From: JBHEBG01 sp046557915
GTDB taxonomy: Bacteria; Bacteroidota; Bacteroidia; Flavobacteriales; Flavobacteriaceae
DNA length: 64,000 nucleotides
Reading direction: 5' to 3'
Assembly (NCBI RefSeq): GCF_046557915.1
Contig: NZ_JBHEBG010000003.1
Coordinates: 62,001 to 126,000 of the forward strand
In this document: positions 9,019 to 17,846 of the stretch, piece after piece
Layout: every line of letters starts with the position of its first letter
Numbering within the stretch: the first letter of the stretch is position 1
The notes under the pieces: model-generated
What the model was told of the DNA's origin: nothing
The model's database searches: none
Seen by the model: the letters and a program-made list of their open reading frames with translations, nothing else
Translations under genes and position numbers: made by a program

Positions 9019-9393
9019 TTACCCCTGAAGTAAATCTTTATATTTATCCTTATAGCCATATAACATAACAATATTTAGGACCAATAGCCCCAATGCCCCA
9101 CCAATAGATGCTGGTTCCAAGGTGGCATGGAACAATACCGCGTTTACTGAGATACTCATTAAAATTAGCATCATTAAGGCCCCATATTTGTTAGTTAAGA
9201 GTGCCAGTGCCGATATAATCTCTATAATGCCTACCATTACCACCGTTTTAGTGCTAACAAGAGCGGTAAAATAAGCCATACCAGCTTCCGACATTTCCCC
9301 GAAAGGCATAAAATGTAGAAACTTATTAGCCCCAAAGGTCAGTAGGAAAAGCCCGAAAACAATTCGGAGGATCAGAAAAACTTTAGAATTCAT
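9019..9393 (-). CDS. DoxX-like small membrane protein
   Basis: A 124-residue protein with four predicted membrane helices (about residues 5-22, 45-65, 70-90 and 95-115) and the DoxX-family opening, including RIVFGLFLLTFGANKFLHF. The family's role is uncertain; members have been linked to redox or sulfur metabolism. It stands alone, convergent with the S9 peptidase across the shared terminator and 77 bases downstream of the macroglobulin gene. Confidence 0.85.
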   Translation of the reverse strand: MNSKVFLILRIVFGLFLLTFGANKFLHFMPFGEMSEAGMAYFTALVSTKTVVMVGIIEIISALALLTNKYGALMMLILMSISVNAVLFHATLEPASIGGALGLLVLNIVMLYGYKDKYKDLLQG

Positions 9394-9470
9394 AATTGCC
9401 TGTTTTTAAATTAGTTCAGTGTCAATTTATGAAAAATAATAAAGCGTAATTGCAAATTTCGCAATTATTT

Positions 9471-12400
9471 CTACTTTATTGTCAACCTAATTCCTTCGCT
9501 ATGGCTGCTGAACTCAGGAGCATACATACTCTGTGCGGTAGTAATTCCATTGCTGAAATCGCCCGCATTGTTCACCCTTAGGTCGTATTCAAAAACGTGC
9601 ACACCTTTGGAGAGATAATCAAAAAAGAAATTGGTGCTGGCATCCTTGGTGCTCTCGTAATACCCAAGACCATCTTGCCATTTGTAACCCGAAAGTACAT
9701 TAATTGGTTCCAGACCGGAAGCACGCATATCTTTTAAATGTATAAACTCCATTGGCCTATCCGCCGTTAGTACTACCCGTACCCTTACTAGATCTCCGAT
9801 CTTTAAATCCGTGGTAGGGCCAATCTCGGAAATCTCTTCTCCAAAATCGGTATTCTTTTTAAGGAACAGTTTTTTACTCAATTCTAAGGGTGTTTTTGCT
9901 CCCGTAATTTTGTCCAAATCTTCAAAATATTGCCAGTAGAGGCCTCCCCAGGCTATTCCTTTCCCTTTTTTCGAGATTTGTACTTCTGCCATTTTAGAGG
10001 TAATTTCAGCACCCGTCCATGCAGTTTTAAAATACCCTGTGCCTGCTTCTACCTTAACATTCTCCAATTTTTTTGGCTCAATTTTGGTGCCACCAAGCAA
10101 TACGTCCACACTTTCTGTGACAGACAGCCATTTACTTCCCTGAAGCAATAATGCGTAAACTGCATTGGCCGTGGCTTTAGTGGTCTTCCATTGGTTTGTC
10201 TGCTTATGTTTTAGTAACCATACTTTAAGGTTGTCCACAGTAGCGGTATCCTTGTTTATTTCAGAGAAGGCCTCTATAAGCAATGCTTGAGTTTCTATTG
10301 GAGCTTGATACCAATGCCAGGAGCCTATGTTCGCCTTCCAATACATGCCCAATTCCTCATTAACAATACTGTTCTCTTTTAGTGATCTCATAATATTCTC
10401 TGCAGTTGCGGGCTGGTCCATCCTATATGAGATCAATGCCAACATGCCTTGGGCATAGAGACTCTTGGACAACCAGTACTTTTTCGTTTGCCTTAAGTAG
10501 TAGTCCGTTATTTCTTTCACTTTTTTAGAGGAAGTGATCTCCGGAAAGAAGCTACGCATATATAAATAATGTATTTGAGTATGGCTTAAGTGATCTTTTG
10601 ATAGGTCTTTGGCGTACCTTTTGGTCTCTTCATATTCCTTTACAAATTCAGCATCCAAATAGTTCAAGGCTTGCGTTAGCATCTGTTGCATGCCGTTTTT
10701 GGAAGACGTTACATTAAGTTTTTTTAGATGCCCCATACCGGTTACAATATGCTGGGTAATAAACCTATTTTCTCGGCCTCCTTTAAACCACGCCCACGCT
10801 CCGGACGACATTTGATTGGTCTGCAGCTTGCGCAGTGCGTCTGCCCGTTGGTCTTTCATTTTGTTGAGATCAAAAAGGAGTGCAATTCTTTTCTTTTGTT
10901 CCGTTTCTGACTGGGCATCCCTTAGCCAAGGGGTTTCTTGTATTAGAAGCGATTTTAGTTCCTGATTCTGCTCTAAATTGCTTAACAGGGCGTCGCCACT
11001 TGCCCATTGGTCAAAGACTTCTTTAATTCTGGGGCTGCTATTTGCAATGTGGGCGGCCAAAGTATTGGCATAGTACCTAGAAAATGTTTGCTCATTACAA
11101 TCATAAGGATACTCCATTAAATAGGGCAGGGCCTGCACAGCATACCATGCCGGGTTTGAGGTCATTTCTAATGTTAGCCTATGATGTTTTAAGGTAGTTG
11201 AAGCATTGTTCTTTAGCTTCTGCAGAACAAACGTCTTGGTATTATCACTGCCTACCCACATGGGTAGGGTTTCCGTTACCAGCATTCTATTGGTAAGTAC
11301 GGGTAGGGCCGCTTGTTCCCCATCGCTAAAACCTTCGGCCTTTGCAATTACGGTATATTGTACCGCCCCGAGGTTTTCAGGGATGCTTAAGGCCCATGAT
11401 ACTTGGGTGTTACCTAATGAATCTACCGAAAAAGAATGTTCGGCCGTTCCATTTTTAGCGTCTTTTACCAGTTTGGCGGTTACATTCTCTCCTGTAATTA
11501 AATCTGTCAATTCCAAGTGAGCATTACCGGAAAGAGTTTTTTCCGTTAGGTTAGAAATCTTACTGCTTATGATTACCTTGTCGCCTTCCCTCAAAAAGCG
11601 GGGAACGTTTGGCATTACCATTAACTCCTTTTGGGTTAAAGTAGTTAAACTTGTAGTGCTGCTTTTTAAGTCTTTGGTATGGGCAAGGAGTTGCAATTTC
11701 CATTTGGTAAGGGCTTCAGGGGTTGTAAAACTAAAGGAAACATTACCTTCTTTATCCGTTTGCAATTTTGGAAAGAAGAAAGCGGTTTCTTGTAAGTTTT
11801 TTCTAGGTTGAACAGTAGCATCTTCTACATTTTCGGGAAGTTCTTGGGATTGATCTCTGTCCGACTCATTGGATCCTATGGAGACACCGGCCACCTTCCC
11901 CTCCAGTTTATCGCTAACCACTACAATTTCATCCAATGATTCCTCCTCCGCATCCATCTCCATCATAGCGGCAGCAGGCTCGGCGGAACGTTTGTTTACA
12001 CTGTTTGCATACCCTATACGTATGTTATTGCCTAAGCCAAAATAAAAGCCAAACCAATTGAAGCTATCGTAATTTTGCAGGGTATAAGGGTATGTGCGAT
12101 TATTATCATTATAGTTCCAAAACTGATCTATACCAAAACTTTGATACCCTCTTATATTACTTCGGCCATAATAGTTGGGTAGAGAAATAGGGTTAAAGTT
12201 CCAATTATGACCCTTAAATGCATCCAAGGACGCGTCGTACATGCTTGCGAGCAATTCTGCGGACACCCGTTCCCCTTTTGGACCCTTTACCTTAAAGGTC
12301 CAAGTTTCATCCGTTCCGGGCTTCAATTTATCACGAAAGGTTAGGGTTTCTATTTCCAAATCGGTTTTTGGATAAGGAACAGAAATAGTGATAGCACCCG

Positions 12401-15400
12401 ATTGGAAGGCATTATAGGCCGAAAAACTGTAGCTGATGGCAAAACCCCCTAAATCCGTTTCTTGGACAGGAATTGTTAACTTCTTAATGTCATTCTTCAA
12501 TTGGACCACATAGGTATTTACTATTTTCCGGTCTTTTTCTACTTGTACCGTTACGCTAAGATTGGGGGCGGCAGATGCTAGGGATACCGATACCTTATCC
12601 CCTGAAGAATAAGAAGGTTTATCAGTCTTTATTTCGAACAACTGATTGTCTGCTAATTTTTTATCTCTATCACTATATAAGGTCGTATACACGATATCCG
12701 TCACTAGCTGACCAAATTTATCTTTACTTTCTAGTTCGATCACATATTTTCCAGAAGCCCATTTTTTTAGGTTCTCCAGAGTTGCTTTCTTAGATTTTCC
12801 TGTGTTGAACGCAGTTTCCCATAAAACAGGCCCTTTTTTCCAATGGATATAATTATGCTCATCGGAATAGGCCTCATAGGGGTACAACTCTTTATATTTT
12901 TCCTTGGTGAAGGATTGGTAGTCGGGTGCTTCCCAAAGTCGGGGTCTAAGTACCTGTTTTGGAGCTATTAGTTTATATATTTTTAGCGTTCCAGTGTTGG
13001 CTACAAACTGCCCATTAAGATTTTGGGTAACGATATCGATATCATGATCGGATTTATATTTGTCCAACATAGGTGCTACCGATAATCTAGCTTCAAGCGA
13101 ATGATAACCTACCCTTATTGTAGATAAAGTACTTTGTGTTTCTCCATTGACGTCCGTTACATCAGCCGTCACTTCATAGGTAAATACGGGCAGGTTCTTT
13201 TTTAAGCTACCCAGGTCGGGGATGGCCACAAACTCAATTTGGTAGTTGCCAGAGGCGTCGGTACGTGTCTCCCCATGGGCTATTTCTTGCGGAGCAGTGT
13301 TGTAGTAAGGTCTGCTCCAATAGTACCATCTTGGGAAATAAACTGTTCTTTTTACCCGGTATACCACTTTTCCATCGGTAATATTGCTACCCGCATAGGC
13401 CGTTGCCTTACCTTTTACCAAAATGGTGTCGTTTACACGGTAGGATTGGGTTATGGGTTCAAATGACGTTTCAAATTTGGGTCGTTTGTACTCTTCTACG
13501 GAAAAGTAATGGTTCTCCCTTACCAATCCGGAAATGGCATAAACCTGAATATAAAATTCACCCGTTAACCCAGAAGCAGGTAGCACAAATTCTCCATTGA
13601 ACGAGCCGTAGTCGTTAGTCTCAAAATCGAGCTCGGAAATCTTTTGTCCGTTTACATCGTGCAGACTGGCAAATACGTTTTCATCGGACAGTACTTTGGA
13701 TTTATCCTTAAAGGTTTCCATTACTATTCCCTTAAAATAAACAATCTGTCCGGGACGGTAGATGCTTCTATCCGTAAAAAGAAAACCCCTTTGGGTTACC
13801 CGCTCCTCATTGCCACGTTTGTACTTTCTGTTTATACTGAAACCTCCAAAGTGGGCCTTGTCCTTTCCATATGTTATGGTGGCGTTCAGTGATGTTAACC
13901 GATGTTCTGCCAAAGCAATACCAATTTTACCCATGGCATCGGTCTTTAGTTGTTTTGATAGTGTAGGTCCGTTATAGTCTTTTTTATAAGTAAGCCTTAC
14001 ATTGGCACCTACCACAGGATTCCCATTGTTGCGATCTATAACTTGAAAATACTGATGTGTATTGGTACTTATCTCCAAAAAGGCCAGATCGGTGACTTGT
14101 ATCGGAGAAAATGCAAATGCCGTTGTATCTTCGGAACTTGGTTTTGCCAGAATTAGGTATGATCCTCCCGGTAGCGCTGGCAACAAAACTTCTGTACTGT
14201 GTTGCTGATGGTCCCCTTCGTTTTTTAAATCTGCATTCCAATGTTTTACAAGGGGCAAGTTTTGGATGATGTTCAGTTTTTTCTTTTTTTCATAGGTGGT
14301 GTTAAGTCTTTTAAGCTGAGCTTGGGTTACACGGTAGGTGTACAGCTGTAAACCTTCATGGTTTCTATAGTTTACTAATAGCTTAGAACTTTTGTCAATA
14401 GGAAGATTCCTTTCAGTGGTCAATTCAAGATATGTATTTAGAATTTCCGATTTTAGACGTTGACATTTTAATGCACCCGTACTTTTAGGGTATTTTGAAA
14501 TAACCGAATCACAAAGTTCCAAGGCTTCTTTACGCTTCCATTGATGTTTGGTTTTTTTCTTTGGAATATAGCTGGTGCCTTGTGTGTTGTAAAGAGATGC
14601 TATTTCATAGGAGTACAAGGACGATACCTTGTGGTTTGGATACTGTTCAACAGAATTCTGAAGGGCCTCCAAAAAATGACGTTGCTTGTCTTCGAAAGTA
14701 GCATTTTCATAAACGAATTTAAGCCGATCAATATCTACATCTACCAAAGCCTGTGGGTTTTTGTTCTGGGTATGGAAACGTATCAACTGCTGATATATCC
14801 CTAAGGCCTTAAATTGTAGTGCGTGTTTATCTTTGGTGTCGAGCGTTATATCTTTGAAAGTATGTGCCTCGCAGAGCAGATCGGGTTGGGAAATTTCAAA
14901 TTTGTACGCAGGGCGGGTAATGCTATTTTCTTGTGTTTTATAAAAGTTTAATGCAGTATGCGCAAGGATATCGAACATTGTAGGCCTAAAAACTTCGGAC
15001 TCCTTTTGCTTGTTTAGAATAGCAGACCACTTTTCCAATCCAATTTGTTGCAACCTTTTTGAATTGCCTAATGAATTGTCTAAATGGATCTCAATTTCGC
15101 GAAAAAGTGTAGTAAGATCCCAAGTTCGAAAGTCTAAGGAATCAATTTTATTGGCTGTTTTACTTCGGTTATAGAAAACATATCTATTTTGCTGAAAATA
15201 CTGCCAATAAAGGTTGCCCAAATAGCTTTCAAGAACATTTTTAACAGGGAAATCACTTTGCGAAATCTGAGTTTTAAACTGCTTAATGATTTTCAGTTGG
15301 GCGTCTTCCTCCAATATCATGGCATATTTGGAGGTATACAACAGCGCCTTTATGGTCTGTGCAGAATTATCCTCTTTATTAGCTTTTTTGGAAATGGAGG

Positions 15401-15548
15401 CCACTGCTTTTAAGGCAGACTGCGTTAAACCCTGCTGCTCCAATTGCTCAACTTTTTTCCAAAGGGCCCTGTATGCCTCATCACTATGCTGTGAAATGCC
15501 CATTTGTGCATATAATAAAACTACAATAAGGGTAGTAAAATGTTTCAT
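9471..15548 (-). CDS. Alpha-2-macroglobulin family protein with thioester motif
   Basis: A very large secreted protein (2025 residues) with a signal peptide ending MGISQ (about residue 19). An alpha-helical N-terminal part leads into macroglobulin domains (MG2-like GGFLFTDRSIYRPGQIVYFKG). The A2M core domain starts at ETAFFFPKL, and a thioester-type motif CNEQ has its cysteine at residue 1484, followed by the alpha-helical toroid. Bacterial A2M proteins are thought to trap attacking proteases by covalent thioester linkage. The stretch before the A2M core, where the bait region belongs, has a TonB-plug-like segment (see findings). I chose ATG 15548 over 15569 because the signal peptide starts there and a promoter-like element lies just upstream. 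No pbpC lies next to it, unlike in many Proteobacteria. Confidence 0.92.
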   Translation of the reverse strand: MKHFTTLIVVLLYAQMGISQHSDEAYRALWKKVEQLEQQGLTQSALKAVASISKKANKEDNSAQTIKALLYTSKYAMILEEDAQLKIIKQFKTQISQSDFPVKNVLESYLGNLYWQYFQQNRYVFYNRSKTANKIDSLDFRTWDLTTLFREIEIHLDNSLGNSKRLQQIGLEKWSAILNKQKESEVFRPTMFDILAHTALNFYKTQENSITRPAYKFEISQPDLLCEAHTFKDITLDTKDKHALQFKALGIYQQLIRFHTQNKNPQALVDVDIDRLKFVYENATFEDKQRHFLEALQNSVEQYPNHKVSSLYSYEIASLYNTQGTSYIPKKKTKHQWKRKEALELCDSVISKYPKSTGALKCQRLKSEILNTYLELTTERNLPIDKSSKLLVNYRNHEGLQLYTYRVTQAQLKRLNTTYEKKKKLNIIQNLPLVKHWNADLKNEGDHQQHSTEVLLPALPGGSYLILAKPSSEDTTAFAFSPIQVTDLAFLEISTNTHQYFQVIDRNNGNPVVGANVRLTYKKDYNGPTLSKQLKTDAMGKIGIALAEHRLTSLNATITYGKDKAHFGGFSINRKYKRGNEERVTQRGFLFTDRSIYRPGQIVYFKGIVMETFKDKSKVLSDENVFASLHDVNGQKISELDFETNDYGSFNGEFVLPASGLTGEFYIQVYAISGLVRENHYFSVEEYKRPKFETSFEPITQSYRVNDTILVKGKATAYAGSNITDGKVVYRVKRTVYFPRWYYWSRPYYNTAPQEIAHGETRTDASGNYQIEFVAIPDLGSLKKNLPVFTYEVTADVTDVNGETQSTLSTIRVGYHSLEARLSVAPMLDKYKSDHDIDIVTQNLNGQFVANTGTLKIYKLIAPKQVLRPRLWEAPDYQSFTKEKYKELYPYEAYSDEHNYIHWKKGPVLWETAFNTGKSKKATLENLKKWASGKYVIELESKDKFGQLVTDIVYTTLYSDRDKKLADNQLFEIKTDKPSYSSGDKVSVSLASAAPNLSVTVQVEKDRKIVNTYVVQLKNDIKKLTIPVQETDLGGFAISYSFSAYNAFQSGAITISVPYPKTDLEIETLTFRDKLKPGTDETWTFKVKGPKGERVSAELLASMYDASLDAFKGHNWNFNPISLPNYYGRSNIRGYQSFGIDQFWNYNDNNRTYPYTLQNYDSFNWFGFYFGLGNNIRIGYANSVNKRSAEPAAAMMEMDAEEESLDEIVVVSDKLEGKVAGVSIGSNESDRDQSQELPENVEDATVQPRKNLQETAFFFPKLQTDKEGNVSFSFTTPEALTKWKLQLLAHTKDLKSSTTSLTTLTQKELMVMPNVPRFLREGDKVIISSKISNLTEKTLSGNAHLELTDLITGENVTAKLVKDAKNGTAEHSFSVDSLGNTQVSWALSIPENLGAVQYTVIAKAEGFSDGEQAALPVLTNRMLVTETLPMWVGSDNTKTFVLQKLKNNASTTLKHHRLTLEMTSNPAWYAVQALPYLMEYPYDCNEQTFSRYYANTLAAHIANSSPRIKEVFDQWASGDALLSNLEQNQELKSLLIQETPWLRDAQSETEQKKRIALLFDLNKMKDQRADALRKLQTNQMSSGAWAWFKGGRENRFITQHIVTGMGHLKKLNVTSSKNGMQQMLTQALNYLDAEFVKEYEETKRYAKDLSKDHLSHTQIHYLYMRSFFPEITSSKKVKEITDYYLRQTKKYWLSKSLYAQGMLALISYRMDQPATAENIMRSLKENSIVNEELGMYWKANIGSWHWYQAPIETQALLIEAFSEINKDTATVDNLKVWLLKHKQTNQWKTTKATANAVYALLLQGSKWLSVTESVDVLLGGTKIEPKKLENVKVEAGTGYFKTAWTGAEITSKMAEVQISKKGKGIAWGGLYWQYFEDLDKITGAKTPLELSKKLFLKKNTDFGEEISEIGPTTDLKIGDLVRVRVVLTADRPMEFIHLKDMRASGLEPINVLSGYKWQDGLGYYESTKDASTNFFFDYLSKGVHVFEYDLRVNNAGDFSNGITTAQSMYAPEFSSHSEGIRLTIK

Positions 15549-15566
15549 ATCGATAAATTTACTGAA

Positions 15567-15597
15567 CAAATATGTATCCTAATCCAAAGCTTTGCAA
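15567..15597 (-). promoter_or_regulatory. Candidate promoter of the macroglobulin gene
   Basis: On the minus strand, TTG (15597-15595), 20 bases, then CATATTTG (15574-15567), one mismatch from TAnnTTTG. Transcription would start near 15560, which favours translation from 15548. Confidence 0.35.
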
Positions 15598-15730
15598 TAT
15601 TAAATTAGGGAACATGTCTTTTGATTGAGGGAACTTGCCTATTGATACAGATGCAAAAAGAATACCAAAGATAGCATACTAATAAGGATAAGTTTTTCGT
15701 TTCGACTAAGCACCAAAGTCTTTGTTTATA

Positions 15731-16609
15731 ATGAAACTCCTATTTGTATGGTGTTTTTGCTTAATTCCCTTTTTTGGACTGGCCCAAGAAGATGTCATTG
15801 CATTGGTAGACACCTATATTTCCGATAAAAAATACCACAAGGCAGAGCGGTTATTACTATCCCATGGTTATCCTGGTACCAGTGATATTCTGCGCGATAA
15901 GCTGGGCGAAGTATATAGTTGCCAAGAAAAATGGGAAGAAGCCATAGACATCTACCGAGAATTGGCCAAACAATACCCCGAAAATGCGGAGTATCATTTT
16001 AGGTATGGAGGTGTATTGGCCAAGAAAGCCCAGAGTAGTAGTAAGTTTACCGCATTTACTTTATTAGGAAGATTAAAAGAAGGATTTCTATCTGCCGCCG
16101 CTTTGGATGCCGAGCACGTAGGCGCCAGATGGGCACTTGTAGATTTGTATGTATCGCTACCCGGAATTGTTGGAGGTAGTATTAGTAAGGCTCAAAAATA
16201 TGCCGAAGAACTTAAGGCAATATCGCCCTTGGACGGCTATTTGGCATTGGGTTATGTGTTCGAATACGATGAGCGACCCCAAAAGGCCAAACAATACTAT
16301 TTAAAGGCCTTGGGCTATATCGATAATTTGGAAAAAGTGGAGCGTAATCAATTAAATTATCAAATTGGAAAGGTATGTGGGGATTACAACTTAAAACTGG
16401 ATGACGGTATAGCACATATGAAGCAGTATATTGCCGATTTTACTGTTAAAGATGGTGTGCCATTAGATTGGGCCTATTATAGGTTGGCCAAACTGTACCG
16501 GAACAAAGGTGATAAAAAATTGGCGGTGCTATGGATTACAAAAGCATTGGAAAAGAGACCCAATTTTGCACCTGCATTAAAAGAGCAAGAGAAAATCAAT
16601 GCCCTATAA
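15731..16609 (+). CDS. Secreted tetratricopeptide-repeat protein
   Basis: A 292-residue protein with a signal peptide (MKLLFVWCFCLIPFFGLAQ) and helical tetratricopeptide repeats across most of its length (for example EEAIDIYRELAKQYPENAEYH, AKQYYLKALGYIDN and AVLWITKALEKRPNFAPAL). Its closest general type is the TRAP transporter TatT-like or periplasmic TPR scaffold group, but I cannot name a partner. The ATG at 15731 is preferred over an upstream in-frame TTG because the signal peptide begins there. It is divergent from the macroglobulin gene, with 182 bases between. Confidence 0.8.
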   Translation: MKLLFVWCFCLIPFFGLAQEDVIALVDTYISDKKYHKAERLLLSHGYPGTSDILRDKLGEVYSCQEKWEEAIDIYRELAKQYPENAEYHFRYGGVLAKKAQSSSKFTAFTLLGRLKEGFLSAAALDAEHVGARWALVDLYVSLPGIVGGSISKAQKYAEELKAISPLDGYLALGYVFEYDERPQKAKQYYLKALGYIDNLEKVERNQLNYQIGKVCGDYNLKLDDGIAHMKQYIADFTVKDGVPLDWAYYRLAKLYRNKGDKKLAVLWITKALEKRPNFAPALKEQEKINAL

Positions 16610-16610
16610 T

Positions 16611-17396
16611 TTATAACGATTTTAATAACCCGCCATCAATGGGAATGTTTGTGCCCGTGATAAATGAAGCTTGTTCGGAAGCCAGAAACGCCACCAAATA
16701 ACCGTACTCTTCCGGATTGCCAATTCTCTTTAATGGTACCCTAGATGCCATCTCCTCCCGAACCTCGGAAACTGGTATTCCAAACTGCTTGGCCTTGGAA
16801 GCATTTAATTGAGCCACGCGTTCCGTATCAAAGTAGCCTGTTAGGATATTGTTTACCGTAATGCGGTGCTGACCCACTTCCCCGGCCAAGGTCTTTCCCC
16901 AAGTAACAACCGCCGCCCGTATGCTGTTAGATAAGGTTAAGTAAGACAAAGGTTCTTTTACAGAAACGGAGGCCACATTAATAATACGCCCCCAATGCTG
17001 GTCTTGCATTCCTTTAAGGGCCAATTCCGTAGTGAACACAACGGTTTTAAACAACAGATCAAAAGCTTCTTGATAGTGGGTCACTTTCTTTTCCAAAACA
17101 CCTCCCGAAGGTGGCCCCTGCGTATTATTGACAAGAATATCAACTTTGTTATTTTCAAAGTATTGCGTTACACTCTTTTTGTACTTCTCAAAGTCGTTGA
17201 AGTCTACTAAAATGTAATTATGTGCCTGTTCCTCGGAAAAGGGTAAGTCCTTTATAACGTTTTTTAATTTCTCCTCGTTTCTGGCCATCAACGTTACACT
17301 GGCCCCGCTTTTTGCCAATTGTATGGCAATTGCCCTGCCTATGCCTCCACTACTAGCACCTATCAAAGCCTTTTTTCCTTTTAGGGAGATATTCAT
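16611..17396 (-). CDS. SDR family oxidoreductase (BKR-like, atypical active site)
   Basis: A 261-residue short-chain dehydrogenase/reductase with the NAD(P)-binding motif GASSGGIG near residue 14, the NNTQGPP segment and the C-terminal GTNIPIDGG signature of the 3-oxoacyl-ACP-reductase-like group. The classical YxxxK active site is replaced by a segment reading LTLSNSIRA. I recall the same change in a subgroup of BKR-like SDRs, so the usual proton relay may be absent and the substrate is unknown. The start at 17396 is chosen because the nucleotide-binding fold begins at once. It lies 28 bases downstream of the cupin gene and is probably cotranscribed. Its 3' end nearly touches the TPR gene on the other strand. 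Confidence 0.85.
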   Translation of the reverse strand: MNISLKGKKALIGASSGGIGRAIAIQLAKSGASVTLMARNEEKLKNVIKDLPFSEEQAHNYILVDFNDFEKYKKSVTQYFENNKVDILVNNTQGPPSGGVLEKKVTHYQEAFDLLFKTVVFTTELALKGMQDQHWGRIINVASVSVKEPLSYLTLSNSIRAAVVTWGKTLAGEVGQHRITVNNILTGYFDTERVAQLNASKAKQFGIPVSEVREEMASRVPLKRIGNPEEYGYLVAFLASEQASFITGTNIPIDGGLLKSL

Positions 17397-17424
17397 ATCA
17401 ATTAAATTTTTAAAAACGCAAAGC

Positions 17425-17742
17425 TTACATGTAATCCTCTCTCGCAGGGCTAAAGACATCCATCAATCTGCATGCCGTTAGTGCTTTACCGCCATGAGGA
17501 ACGTTAGCTGGTATCACGGCTATGTCCCCGGCTTCATAGGTATTGGTAATCCCATCCACCGTAAATTCAAAACTTCCCTCCAATACTTGCATCACTTGTT
17601 CGTTCATATGCGAATGTTCTGGAACCACGGACCCCTCTTTAACATCCCAATAAGCTAGGGTCATATGCTGGGTGTGAAAGAATTTACCGAAATAACCAGG
17701 CATAATTTCCCTTGCCGGAATGTTAGATAGGTCGATGTTCAT
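17425..17742 (-). CDS. Small single-domain cupin protein
   Basis: A 105-residue cupin barrel with the metal-binding type motif 1 (VVPEHSHMNEQVMQVLEG) and motif 2 (GDIAVIPANVPHGGKAL). The histidines that usually hold the metal are present. Such proteins act as small dioxygenases, isomerases or ligand sensors, and no specific reaction can be assigned. It is the first gene of a likely two-gene unit with the SDR gene, which suggests a shared small-molecule pathway. Confidence 0.85.
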   Translation of the reverse strand: MNIDLSNIPAREIMPGYFGKFFHTQHMTLAYWDVKEGSVVPEHSHMNEQVMQVLEGSFEFTVDGITNTYEAGDIAVIPANVPHGGKALTACRLMDVFSPAREDYM

Positions 17743-17795
17743 TTACCTTTGATTTAAACACGAAGATAAAAATATTAATGCGTTAAATGAAGATG

Positions 17796-17826
17796 TTTGT
17801 AGTAGAAGTGGCAATCGCTATCTTTA
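17796..17826 (+). promoter_or_regulatory. Promoter of mpl
   Basis: TTTG (17796-17799), 19 bases, then TATCTTTA (17819-17826). This matches the Bacteroidota consensus with one change in the last base of the -7 box, and it sits 20 bases before the mpl start. Confidence 0.6.
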
Positions 17827-17846
17827 CCCAATAATTACCGTATTTT

